Source of the DNA: Sipunculus nudus
Lineage: Eukaryota > Annelida > Sipuncula > Golfingiida > Sipunculidae
Assembly: GCA_026874595.1 (NCBI GenBank)
Contig: CM049315.1
Coordinates: 69,017,916-69,081,915, forward strand
Reading direction: 5' to 3'
Length of the DNA stretch: 64,000 bases
Translations under genes and position numbers: made by a program
Part shown: in pieces, positions 12,643-23,595 of the stretch
Layout: every line of letters starts with the position of its first letter
Numbering within the stretch: position 1 is the first letter of the stretch
The notes under the pieces: generated by a model
Seen by the model: the letters and a program-made list of their open reading frames with translations, nothing else
The model's database searches: none
What the model was told of the DNA's origin: nothing

Positions 12643-13599
12643 TTATTCCGTCGCCGAGGTACAATTGAATGGCACGTCTTTGCCGTCAATTATTAGTCGT
12701 CCACGCCAGAATCTCACTTTCAGGTGGTCTTCGTGGGCTTTACGCATTTGGGGGGCCGCTTTCTTTTTCATGAGGTAATCCTCGTTGGTCAGGTCCTCCG
12801 CAAGGAAACATGACGACGAATTAGCTTTGGGGTTTTGACTTCGTTTTTCCTTTTGTGCTTTTAGCAACTTGTTCCTTATTGGTCTGGAGTACAATCTTGC
12901 AATTATGTGTCTGTTGCCTTTTGCTTTTGATTTGCCCGTTCTATGAGCATTTTCGATTGTGTTCAAAATGTCCCTCATATCTGCACCCTCTAGAAGCTTC
13001 TTTTCATGAATAAACTGTGACACTATGTCTTTGCAATCTTCGCCTTTTTGTTCTTTAATGCCAATCAGTCTAATATTGTATTCCCTGCTATTTCTTTCTG
13101 AATTCAACAGTTTTTCTTTCATCCTGGAAATCTGTGCATCTTTTTCCTGATTCTCTTTTTTCAAAATTTGTATTTCACTTCTCAGTGATTTGTTCTCAGT
13201 CTCAAAGTTTTTAAATTTTTCTGTCATTTTCTCAACATTAGATTGGGTGAATTCCAGGCTCTGTACAACAGTATCCATTTGACATTTCAATTCTGAATAA
13301 TTGTTGTCTGTTTTTTACAGTCATTTTTGATAGATTCGATGTCCTCACGTAGGGAGTCTGTGAAATCTTTTATGGCAGCTTGTAAAACCTGTTCTAACTG
13401 AGCGCATTTGGTATTTACAATACTAGTAATGTCACTCGCCTGTAATGACTCTTGTCCCTGCCCTTGCATCTCTGACTGTGTGTTCTCCAGAAGTTTTTTT
13501 TAGGTCCTATCTCCAAATATTTGTCCAAACTTGTTTGTTCTCTGGCTGTTAGATCACTTTTGCTCCTTGATCTGGTTAAATGTTGAACTGGTCAGCCAT
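12643..13599 (-). pseudogene. L1 ORF1 protein (coiled-coil RNA-binding chaperone), copy A, broken
   Basis: ORF1p trimerises and coats L1 RNA. The likely start is ATG 13599-13597 (MADQFNI). A heptad-rich coiled coil spans about 13290-13090 (LRSEIQILKKENQEKDAQI). An RRM-like region follows with YNIRLIGIKE and AHRTGKSKAKGNRHIIARLY, then a C-terminal domain ending GRLIIDGKDVPF. One-base frameshifts near 13575 and 13500 and a break near 13287 disrupt it. The domain order matches L1/Tx1 ORF1p. Confidence 0.8.
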
Positions 13600-13676
13600 A
13601 ATCACTATAAACAACAAAGTATACAGAGAGCGCACTGATGGAACGTCTGTTCACTCGGCCATATTGAACCGGAAGT
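13600..13676 (-). promoter_or_regulatory. L1 copy A 5' UTR and promoter start with YY1-like site
   Basis: The minus strand begins ACTTCCGGTTCAATATGGCC. Human L1 has a YY1 site (CAAGATGGCCG) within its first 20 bases that positions transcription start. The closely similar CAATATGGCCG here, 10 bases inside the element, suggests the 5' end is complete. Confidence 0.5.
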
Positions 13677-13692
13677 CGGAATTCTGCATCTT
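13677..13692. repeat. Target-site duplication, right copy, of L1 copy A
   Basis: Identical to 5052-5067; it directly abuts the 5' end of the LINE. Confidence 0.85.
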
Positions 13693-14809
13693 GATGTTTT
13701 TAAATTATCCCATATTGCGCTATTACAGCCTAAACTTTTTTTTCCACACTATGAGACGGGGGAACCCCGTTACCCTACCTCCCCCCCCCCCCCGTGCCTC
13801 CTTATTCTATAATCCTGGTAATTTTCATAGAAATTTTTCATTGGTTTGATTTACATTAACTCTGTTCATAAGGAGTAAGTGTTCATTTTTTTCCATTAAT
13901 ATGTAATATTATGGTGATGCAATCAAATTCCTAAATAAATATTAGCTTGTCTGGACCAGAAATTTGCAAGGAATTTTCCTAATAAATATTAGTCTGTCAA
14001 TTAAATTGATTTATTTCAAAGATTGGTTTAGCCCATTGACCTGGTTGATATTGGTATCAATGATATAATTTTAATTATCTTACTGTCGCATGATCTTAAT
14101 TTCTACTTATATACTTATGATCTTAATTACTATCACATCAATCGCTTCTGTCGAGCTCTCCCTGCATGACTAATCTGATTAACGTGAATCATTGTGTTTG
14201 GCGTTCGACTCCAGTCACGTGACCTGATTATTGATGCAAAAACTGGCGTGAAATTGTCGTACACAGAAACATGTCTGCCTAATATAATGACCAAAAGTGG
14301 ATGATCAGTTTCCAAAACATCAATCATAGACTTATGTTAAAGTGAAAAGGCATACTTTATGATGAAATTAAAATGTGTAAATTTGTCAAAAGAAATTTAA
14401 TGCAAATGCAGTCGGCGGATGAAGTCTGTACAATTAAAAAAAAAGGTCTGCGGAATTTCATATTGAGCATTGGTTTCTTTTTGAGAACTGCTTTTTACTC
14501 TGCAAGTGTGCTACAGATCTTCTTAAAAGTAATGTATAACCGGGATTATAAGTAATGACGTAGACTCAGTATTTAAAACAAATAATATCTTTAACCATGT
14601 GTGCATGTAATAAATTAGAAAACATTCATACAACGACTATCGCATAGATCATAATGATGATGTTGATGATGACGTTGATGCAGTTGAAGCTAAGCAGGCA
14701 TACTTTTTGCATCTTGATATTGTGCCTGTGTGTGGTATCCGAGAAACCAATTATATGACCAACTTAAAAAGTGCCTAAACCAACCCAAGGCATTATCTAT
14801 TTATTTGGT
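13693..14809. other. Unassigned AT-rich sequence with a C homopolymer
   Basis: No gene was recognised. It holds a C run near 13782 and a short direct repeat, CTAAATAAATATTAG at 13931-13945 recurring with one change at 13979. A 60-codon plus-strand open frame at 14373-14555 matches nothing known to me. Confidence 0.35.
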
Positions 14810-14869
14810 ATTTTCATATGATTCATGTCCATTTACTTTGCCAATCGAAGGGTACACTGCTGTGTTTCA

Positions 14870-15355
14870 AAATGGACGTGGGCCCTCCTAAAATCTGTTT
14901 TTCCAAATTACAACAAGATCAGAATAGGAAGTGGTTTTTTTTCATATATAGTCAGCTATAGCACTGAAGAAATGAAGTTCCTGTGTTGAACACCTTTAGA
15001 GATATCCCGCTCACAAGGCCAAAGTTAAAAAATCTGATAACAATTCATAAAAAATCAGAAATTGTAGGTGGCGCCTACTTGTGCAGCAGGTACAGACCAT
15101 CAGTCCCAATGATCATAGTAAGTCTATGATGGTTTCTGAGAAGTTAGCTTCTAAGTGTTTTTCTATAATCAGCTCTAAAACGTAGAAAAAATAGGTCAAG
15201 GTCACCCATCTTCGAACATTACCGAGATTTTGTCGAAATACATCTTCACCGAAGAAATAAAATTCCTACGGTAAATCCTTTTAGAGATATCCCGCTCACG
15301 TAGTAAAAGTTAATGGACGCCGGACAGACGGACGGACAGCTTGGGTGACGACAAA
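14870..15355. repeat. Imperfect direct repeat of ~285 bp with GGTGGCGCC core, degraded repeat element
   Basis: Related blocks at about 14963-15012 and 15249-15300 share GAAGAAAT..AA.TTCCT followed by TTTAGAGATATCCCGCTCAC. Between them is GTAGGTGGCGCCTAC. The segment ends in a GACGCCGGACAGACGGACGG tract. This resembles fragments of the palindrome-rich repeat families around 27.6-31.3 kb. Confidence 0.5.
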
Positions 15356-15370
15356 AGCCTATCAGCCTAA

Positions 15371-15701
15371 AGCTGCATGTCCAATTATGCGGTATGGATA
15401 CGGATGCGGACGCGTTTAAAATCGCGTATATGGGATAAAGAAGGGATGTGTCCACTTATGCGATGCGGAGTGCGTTCGGCGTGCGGAATCGGATACTTTA
15501 TTTGAAAACCGGACCATGTAGCCGCGGTTACGGAAACGCATACGAAAACGCACGCGGAAACGTACCATTTTGTAGAGGTGAAAGAGAGACAAAGACCTAA
15601 AACGCGCTTAAAAACGTATCTAATGAACACACACACGCCAAATATATGCATACGTGTCCGCACCACACACGCACCGCATCCGTACAAGTGGACACGTGGC
15701 T
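15371..15701. mobile_element. PIF/Harbinger-like MITE, 331 bp
   Basis: Imperfect terminal inverted repeats: AGCTGCATGTCC at the left, while the right end GGACACGTGGCT reads AGCCACGTGTCC inverted. Subterminal TACGGATGCGG blocks are also inverted. Both sides carry the trinucleotide TAA (15368-15370 and 15702-15704), the target duplication typical of PIF/Harbinger. There is no coding capacity. The superfamily call rests on the 3-bp TAA only. Confidence 0.6.
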
Positions 15702-15847
15702 TAAGGGCTGAGGGCTAATAATTGTCTAAAACTTTGCAACCAAAGACCAAGAGACATAGCAATGGTATCAGCAAGCAGGACGGACAGGAAATTAACCTCC
15801 CAGAATCTGAAAACAATACTAACATGGTGATCACGAGCAGCTGTGGC

Positions 15848-15982
15848 ACTGAAGCTGACATGGTGTGATTTGTCGATTTCAGGTGCCTTGACACACCTGT
15901 GTGCACTTACAATCACTGAAACTGACATGGCGTGATTTGTCGATTTCAGCTGCCTTGACACACCGGTATGCACTTACAGTCA
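15848..15982. repeat. Two tandem copies of a ~67-bp unit
   Basis: Each copy holds ACTGAAACTGACATGGCGTG-like sequence, GATTTGTCGATTTCAG, TGCCTTGACACACC and TGCACTTACA. The two copies differ at few positions, so the duplication is fairly recent. Confidence 0.8.
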
Positions 15983-16230
15983 AGGTCAACTGTGCAAATC
16001 GCCTCTCATCAATGATTTGGAAGAATTCTTGATATATATTCAAGAATATCACAGGATAAAATACACTAGAATCCGTTTTCGCGACATTGTAGTTCTGATC
16101 GGATTTCAGCTTCAACCTAATCTAAAATGAAATATTTCATTATCATCCTGATTTTCCAATATTCATCAAATGTTGGTTAGCAACTTTACAAAGAGTGAGT
16201 CTGCAAATTCTTGTCAAATATACGGCTCCT

Positions 16231-17920
16231 AAATAATAATAATAATAATAATAATAATAATTTATTTTATATAGCGTAAAATCCTCAGAGTGCTCTAAAA
16301 CGCTGTACAAATGATATGAATAAACATAATAAAAATATACATGTGTATGCTTATCAATCAAGATAAAAAGGTATTTATCCATGCACACAATAAAAGTCTT
16401 TATGTACTAAAAAGATTTATGAATAAGAATGTTTTCAACTGACTCTTAAACTGAGAATAACTGGACATGGATCTCAACTTCGCTGGGAGATCATTCCACA
16501 TTTTAGGCCCTGCGACACTGAAGGCACTATTTTGTACTCGTGTCGATTTTGTGTATGGGACATGCAGTAAATATTGGTCGGCAGAACGCAATGCTCTGCA
16601 TGGATTGTATAGTTGCAACGATTCCTGAAGATACTGGGGTGCAAGCCCATAGACACACTGATATACCAAAGTCAGAACTTTAAATTTCACTCGCTGTTCA
16701 ACTGGCAACCAGTGAGGAGCATACAAAACTGGTGTGATGTGTTCCGAATTAGATTTCCCAGTGAGAATTCTAGCTGCAACATTTTGAATACGTTGCAGGC
16801 GATTCAATTGAGCAGATGTAGCACCGCTGAATTGCAGTAATCCATCTTGGTCGTTATAAATGAATGAATGACCGTTTCAAGAGAATCACTATCCAAATAT
16901 TTCTTTAGTTTGCCTATATTTCGGATGTGCATATAAGCGGACTTGCACACCGATGAGATATGGGCATCCATCGATGCGTTTGAGTTCATGATGATACCAA
17001 TATTCCTGGCAAAGTGCGAGGGTAAAATATTACAGTTTCCAATGTGAAGTGTGGGTGAAGTGAGCTTGTTTCTCATTGACTGTGATGAATTTACTAAGAA
17101 TTCGGTTTTGTCACTGTTCAACTTAAGGATATGTCGACTCATCCAGTTTTGTACTGATGTTATACAGGTTTCAAGCTGACTAATGGCTCCATCAATGTCG
17201 GTGGGTTTGCATGTAATATAAATCTGAGTGTCGTCGGCATATAGATGGTAATTAATGCCCATTTTACGAAATAGATGTCCTAATGATGTTGTGTAGATGG
17301 TGAAAAGGGTAGGCCCCGATACTGACCCTTGAGGAACACCACAATTCAACGACTTTGTTCCAGATTTCACTCCTTTGATGTGGACACTCTGAGAACGATC
17401 CTTTAGGTAAGATGTAAACCATTTTAACACAGTGCCTCCAATTCCCAAATTTTGTAATGCTCTCAAAAGACAGTGGTGATCCACTGTGTCAAATGCAGCT
17501 GAAAGGTCTAGTTATACAAGCAGCACAATTTTGCATTCACCAACTGCACGGACGATATCGTTCTGGACGCGAACAAGAGCTGTCTCGGTGCTATGCCCTT
17601 TCCTGTAGGCAGATTGAAAAGGCTCTTGAAGACCATTACTGTTCAAATAATCCCTGATTTGTTGATCTACCACTTTTTCAAGCACTTTTGAAATAAACGA
17701 AAGATTGGAGACTGGTCGATAGTTTTTCGGAAAATTGGGATCTAAAGTTTGTTTTTTGAGCAGAGGGGTCACAAGAGCAGACTTGAAAGCCTCCGGGAAA
17801 TATCCCTCTGTCAATGATTTATTGACAATTGCAGCGACAACCGTTCCAATTTCATTAAGAACTCTTTTCAGCAACTGTGTCGAAATTGGGTGAAATGCCA
17901 AACAAACGCAGCAGGCTTTA
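16231..17920 (-). mobile_element. 5'-truncated Jockey-superfamily LINE with (TTA)n tail
   Basis: On the minus strand, reverse transcriptase is followed by a short 3' UTR (TATATAAAATAAA) and a (TTA)n microsatellite tail (plus strand TAA repeats, 16231-16260). Microsatellite rather than poly(A) tails are known from CR1/L2/Rex-like clades. The 5' end is lost near 17920, so only reverse transcriptase onward remains. Confidence 0.75.
16400..17901 (-). pseudogene. Jockey-superfamily LINE reverse transcriptase, broken
   Basis: Reverse transcriptase motifs appear in order: NFPKNYRPVSNLSFISKVLE, QSAYRKGHSTETAL, DLSAAFDTVDH, GVPQGSVSGPTLF, YADDTQIYI. The typical C-terminal tail includes RLQRIQNVAARI and FSVAGPKMWNDLP. 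An in-frame stop precedes LDLSAAF (near 17514) and a frameshift near 16805 splits the C-terminus. Otherwise it is well preserved, suggesting a younger copy than the L1s. Confidence 0.85.
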
Positions 17921-20800
17921 AGAAAGATTCACTATATACTTTAATATATCTATTCATATTGATATAATTGAACATTGTATAACATAAGGGTTTTTTTTAT
18001 TACATTTCTTTTTTGTATCCTCCTTTTTTGTATCCAACGGTGAATAAATGTGACCTTTCTACTTCCGCATACATGCAACCTACCACCTTAGGTGACACGT
18101 TTTCCCGTTTGTCTACATTGCTGTATTTACAAACAAGTTGTAAGTTTACACATCCTTCACGGAGGCTTTTTAAGAACTTTTCCTAACCAGAATTACCCTT
18201 TTATCATTGATATATACCTAGAGGAAGCCAGAAACATATTATTTCTTTTCAATAGGTATAGGGGATAAGGCATTTTTAAGTGTCCGTAGAACTACCATCT
18301 GGTCCTGAACTCCGTGAAGTTGTCACATTCATTGAACTTTCATGAGCAGTCATGCTCTGCAGGGGCGAAGTGAAGGGGAGCTGCAGGGGGCAATCCCCCC
18401 CCTCCCCCTCCAAGCCGCCTTTGCTATAATATTTAGTAAAACTTTCCAGATATTAAATATTTCTCCTTGATGCGCTGCTGGCTGCATTTGTGTTGGTGAG
18501 GGGTAAAACAATAGAAGGCAAACTCTCTCGGACTACTTATCCTTGCTTCACTGTATTTGGTTATCAAACATAAATATTGTCACTTGGAAAGACCTCAAAT
18601 AAAAGTTTTTTTTTCATGTGCAAAAAAGTATAGAGTTGATTCTGCATTCGAACCAATACTTGTGGCGCACAAGTTCATCACTCTAACAATTTCGCCAATA
18701 ATCAAGCTTCAATTGTCTTCCTTTATACAGAAAAATATTAGAAGTAAACAAAGTGCAACCCATTGGCGCAGTATTTAAAAAATTCGGAAGTGGGACGTTG
18801 TATGCAAGGTATGCGAGTAGCGCGATTTTAGTTGTCGAAGGGAGAACGCATAATAGTACAGGCATTTTACCCGAAATAAGTGGTCAAACTTACAGAAGTT
18901 GCAACAAAAGCAAAACCACCTGATTTTGATTCCTTGATATGGGCTTAATGTAAGAAAAAAAGTCCTAAGCAATTGTGTGTGTATGTGGGGGGGGGGGGGG
19001 GTTGGAAAATAAACAAATTTGACGAGTCAGAAAATACCTTTTAATTTACAATACATCAGCGTTCAAACAGTGTTGTATGAATGATCTCTTGGTTATCTTC
19101 ATGCTTATTCTTGTTCAAGTATTTTTGAAATAAAGTGTATTTTATGAACTACAAGACACTCTGGTATAGATTTATAATAATATCAGCAATCTAGGAATTA
19201 AAGGAACATCATGAGCATCACAATCTGAAATTGGCAAAAATAACCAAAGATATCCGGATCGAAATTTTTTATTTTGTAAAATTATTAGCACCAGTACCTT
19301 AAACATTGCCAAGCTTTGACCATGGCACATTTTATTCCTGTAAGCACTACCGATTTGATTTTCACAGCATATACAAATAAGGATTTAATCTGTCAAACTA
19401 TTAAATTTGAAAATAAAAGCTCACAAACAACTAGTTATTAAAGTTTTTCTTTTTTTTTGGGGGGGGGGGGGCTCTAATGTATTCGCTTGCATTACCAAGA
19501 TCCAAACTGCCCACTGTTGGTCACTGGAGGTCACTTAATACAGCAATTCCTGCATACCCGATTAGAAATGCATCCCTCAGGAGCACCCCTGCTGTCAAAG
19601 GTGCACAGTTATATTCAAGTCACTCCAGATACCCCGACCACACAGCAATATACATCAAGTGTAATTGAATGATTGGTATTGTTTGAACTGTATATCCAAA
19701 ACTGAAAAGCTATTTCATCTCCATTGTAATCTAAACAATGCAATGCTGTGGTAATTTGGCACCTTTAAAGAAATTAATCGCCTTTTGAATATTTTTAATC
19801 AAGTTATGATTCTAAATAAGAGTAAATCCATCAGTGTGCATATTGTGATGTAATATGAGCAATGTAAGCGATAAATGATGCTGAGATTTAAAATTTTGAA
19901 TTGACTTTAACATGTAAATCAAGATATATATATATATATTATTTTCAATCTTTGAAAATTATAAACTTTATCAAATATGATAATATAAAAAGTGAGTATC
20001 TAATGAAAACTTTCTTTCATTATTTTCCTGCCTCAGGAGAATGGGAAATAAAATGATCAGCCTTGTTCGTCTACCTGTCCGTCTGTCCATTTCTAAATAT
20101 TAAATAATTATGCATCTACTGTTTTCCTGTACTAACTGTTGAATAAAATTTCATACCCCATATGTATAGACCCCCCCCCCCCCGAACCACCAAAGGTCCT
20201 TGCACTTGTACACTGGGGACGTTAGTTATATGGCAACTGTATAAAATTTATTAAATTGAAAAAGATGGTATGATAAAACAATTAGGATTTAATTGAACAA
20301 AAGTGTCAACTGCTGAGGTTCTAAAAACTTATCAAGGAGTCAACCACTAATCATGGTAATAGTATAGATCTCATGTTTACAAATTGCTCACATGCTTCAG
20401 TTTCATCGTTAGAAAACACATGATCAAATCATAAAGTATTATTTGTAACAATTTTCTTACTTTTCAGTTCAAATCAATCATATCAACCAATATCTAGCCT
20501 ACACTACCTTTTCCTCTCAGCCTTTATCTTCATTAGTTTTTTTTTTTTAGATTTTTACCTTCAAGATCAACTTCAGCTGAGCACTATAATCCACGGGTCC
20601 CTTGTTTTAATCACCATATCTATAAAATCATGTACATATGTATGTCACATGTTAAATTAGACGTTATCTTGTCCATCCTTATCACAAAGTGTCAGTTGTG
20701 TGTTACGCACAGGGTTGCCAGCAGTCAACTTCAAAAATTATCTCTGACTTTCAAACTTAAACTTTATTCTTTTAATATTGCGCTTTATTATACATATATA
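17921..20800. other. Unassigned AT-rich region with G/C homopolymers
   Basis: No gene was recognised. Homopolymers stand out: G runs near 18986 and 19459 and a C run near 20170. A CCCCTCC-rich patch lies at 18355-18420 and a (TA)n tract near 19925. The sequence is probably old repeat debris and intergenic DNA. Confidence 0.35.
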
Positions 20801-21852
20801 TGTGACCGGGTATAGTGCCGTCAGTTTCTGTTGTTATTTATTTGTTGTGGTCTGTGTACGTGCAAGAGTGCACACACTGTGGAATTATTCGTCAGCAGCG
20901 CGCCAACGCTGTAATCCACCTCGGAGCATAGCACCTGGGTTGTCACCTTTGACCCGATAATTAATTTCCGTCAATTTATGATTTGTCTGCAATAACAAGG
21001 TATAATTATATGTATGATGCATTAGTAAGCGTTATATTTAATATAGGTAATACCATCCAGTGCTTATATGATTTTGTAATACACTGGATGAACTTACACA
21101 ATTATTAGTAATATTGTTCATTTGCATATAAATAGTGTACCTGGTTTTCCCGATTAACGTCACTTGGCAGGCATGCAACTATTGAACCGGAGAGTTCAAT
21201 GTCATGTGTTTCTCTCTTTCCAGGTACGTAATTTTCAGTGTATATCCTGAATTAGTGTGTCAATGTCAATTCAGTAGAGTAGGTCAGTCAATATATTGTG
21301 ATAATAACGGTAATATTATCATACACGTACTATTTCGCTAAATTAGGTCCAAAAGGTAAAATATTCTATGGCCAAATGTGGTCGTCTGTAATATCGTATA
21401 CTATTCATTAGAGTATGTCAGTCATTATATTTTCATTATAATTGTAATATCATCATAGTTATTATTACGCGTTTATTTTGCTTAAAATGGTCAGAAAGTT
21501 TGATTTATCTATGACGAAAGGTGGTCATCCGATCAGATGTAATGTTCTCAATGTGTAAACACATTGTAAGTGCCGCACATGGTGTTAGCGAAAGTTAACT
21601 GTAATTTCTGAAAACTGAGTATATTCTGTGTATATTTCCTATTGTACATTTGTCGCCGGTTTAATTGTATATATGACTTGGTAGGCAACTATTGAACTGG
21701 AGAGTTCAATTTCATGTGTTTCTCTCTTTCCAGCACACTAAACCTGTAAAGCACATTTTGTGTCGTGATTCGGATGGTGTTTGTGACTGATCGACGTGAT
21801 TTGTGATTGTCCTTACCAACCCCAATCTGACAACCTGACAACTACTGTTACA
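20801..21852 (+). repeat. 5' LTR of a gag-only LTR retrotransposon (LTR1)
   Basis: It starts TGTGACCGGGTA and ends CTACTGTTACA (TG...CA). It is homologous along its length to 52356-53414. The next bases are a PBS-like TGGCGCCCAATGTGGGGC. Inside, a ~48-bp block ending TTTCTCTCTTTCCAG occurs twice (21177-21223 and 21686-21733). Two ~130-bp related units around 21270-21540 share AGAGTA.GTCAGTCA.TATA. Confidence 0.85.
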
Positions 21853-21856
21853 GAAA

Positions 21857-21874
21857 TGGCGCCCAATGTGGGGC
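21857..21874 (+). other. Primer-binding-site-like sequence
   Basis: TGGCGCCCAATGTGGGGC begins four bases after the LTR end, where a tRNA-primed retroelement has its PBS. The TGGCGCCC start is common in metazoan LTR elements. The primer tRNA was not identified. Confidence 0.65.
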
Positions 21875-23172
21875 TGTACATCTCCTGATAAGACACACTG
21901 CCAAGTGGGGCTACGAGAGGCCTACAAGACGAGCAGGATGCAGTCATTGCCGGAGGGTGATCCATTTTTTCATTGGAGCTTTTCTGTGTACTGGTCGATG
22001 GCTTTTTCCGCTTCAGTGGATGTAAAGTAAAGACTGTTCGTCACCCATTTGCAGGTGTTCTTCTGTGTGGAAAGACGTTTGAACTGTCAGAGGATTTTCC
22101 GCTTGATGTGTTTCATTTTCTTGAACCTTGTTTTGTGCATGGACCTTCACCGTGGGGACTTTGACAGTGTACGTCGCTGGACTTTGGATTTTTGTACTCA
22201 TTTGGAGGACATTGTATTGGATATATTGTGCATATGGATATTTAGACTTGTATATTATGTAGTTCATACGGAGCAGCGGCAGCATGAAGGTAATCGATTT
22301 TTTTGTATTTATGAGAACTGTTGAATTATTTCCCTGCATGTAAACATACTACTGGTTTTCCTGTTGTAAACGAATTCATGAATACACGTGACTGTACGAG
22401 TCACTGTAAACATCTAGTTATGGCCGCCCTATTATAAACAATACACGTGACTCTGGTCATGGGAGCCATGTGCACGTGTTTTTAAATTCATGGTTTGATG
22501 TAAACACAGTAACTGCATTTCTGTCTTGTTTCTCCTGGTTACAAGTGATCCCTGGAATGGTTCAGCTTTTAGAGTTTATCATGTAAACTTCTCATTTTTC
22601 GTCCATGACTCAGTGATAGCAAAAGCTAGGCTCTAACAATTTTTTAACAAGTATTGTGTTAAAAATACACGTGTCGGTTTTTGCCATGTGCTTTTGGTTG
22701 TCCACCAAGTTCCAATTTAGGTGATAGCCGTGGGATTTGATCAGGTTGATTTCCGGGTATTTTAAGTCCGTGATTCAGATCACACAGTAAAAACGGAAAC
22801 TGGAAACAAATATTTTCGATTAAGCTACATTTCATTATTTCATGTAATAGTCATTTGGACTATTTTGTCTATGTGATATTTTCGCATTTTGGATACGTAA
22901 TTTACTAGCAGTATTCTTGTACCGGAAGAATATACACCAAGGTCATGTACATTTAAACTTTGTACCCGACTTTTGGTCACTGTTTACTTTTGTTCAGACA
23001 TATATTCGATTTCTCACTAACTTTTGGTCAGTGAGTGTTTACATTTTTACATATACAGGTATTTAACATTCGACTTCGTCACTGATATTTTTATTAGTGT
23101 TAACATATGTTCAGACATATATTTGAATTTGTCACTCATTTTTGCTCACTGTTAAATTTTCTTAGTAATTGT
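21875..23172 (+). mobile_element. 5' internal leader of the LTR element
   Basis: This long leader is shared in part with 53415-53970. Its 3' half contains repeats of a TTTTGGTCACTGTTTACTTT and TTCAGACATATAT type that continue at 42243-42420. That continuity shows the leader was split by the insertion at 23173. No long open frame was found. Confidence 0.65.
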
Positions 23173-23416
23173 ATCCGCCAAAAAAGTGTTTGCGGGTACT
23201 ATGTTTTAAGTCGGACGCCGCCGCCGCCGCAGAGGTTACCGGGAAACTCCTCCATAACCACTTGGTAGAATTTTTTTTTTAAATTCGGAATTATGATCGG
23301 TCACATGTGACTGCTGCGCCCTCATTTTTGGTTGACCTCTGACCTTTCCTCTTTGCCCAGCGTCCATTTGTGCGTCTGTTTCCACACATAAACCTACATA
23401 TATCGGGAACCGTATG
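23173..23416. mobile_element. Left part of palindrome-repeat element R2
   Basis: It is homologous to 29977-30230: a CCGCCAAA start, TTTGCGGGTACTATGTTTT, then GACCTCTGACCTTTCCTCT and CATATATCGGGAACCGT. The matching right end is at 41509-42242, so one R element inserted in the LTR leader and was later split by everything between. Confidence 0.65.
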
Positions 23417-23595
23417 GACGGACGTAATGGTAATTAAAATTAATGTAATGAAGAAGTAAAAGGCAGTTGAAAATAAGTGACCAAATTAAGGCAGAAGAAG
23501 ATGGTTATAAAAACTTTTTCTGTTCATACAAGTGTCGTGCCTCATACGAGTCATAGAGGTGCACGAGTTATTCTAAATTCGTACCGAGTTGTCTT
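23417..23595 (-). repeat. Inverted partial copy of the ~220-bp repeat D
   Basis: Its reverse complement matches the core of the direct repeats at 43108-43329 and 49955-50172, from ACTCGGTACGAAT to GTCCGTCC, including ATTTTCAACTGCC and TACTTCTTCATTACATTAAT. It is a third, more diverged copy, in the opposite orientation and joined directly to R2 sequence. Confidence 0.75.

Larger units (their letters stand above)
5068..13676 (-). mobile_element. Full-length but dead L1-type (Tx1/L1-like) LINE, copy A
   Basis: Reading on the minus strand, the 8.6-kb element has a 5' end at 13676 with a YY1-like CAATATGGCCG (13666-13656), ORF1 (13599-12643), a long spacer (12642-9016), ORF2 (9015-5257), a short 3' UTR and a poly(A) tail (poly(T) at about 5066-5078). 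Perfect 16-bp target duplications flank it. Both ORFs contain stops and frameshifts. The ORF order, coiled-coil ORF1, APE-type endonuclease and poly(A) tail are those of the L1 clade. The 3.6-kb spacer is unusually long and may include a nested insertion. Confidence 0.85.

Noticed and set aside
5068-13676. A CRISPR-like reading of the ~155-bp repeats
   Set aside because: Repeat units are long, degenerate and lack constant-length unique spacers; the setting is a eukaryotic LINE.
12297-13676. The ORF1 part of L1 copy A as a separate insertion with its own tail
   Set aside because: The only good target duplication pairs 5052 with 13677, so one element spanning both is simpler; the A-rich tract is noted but not decisive.
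22013-22339. Overlapping ~100-codon frames in the LTR leader
   Set aside because: No similarity to gag, and the equivalent part is deleted in the second leader copy; likely chance frames.
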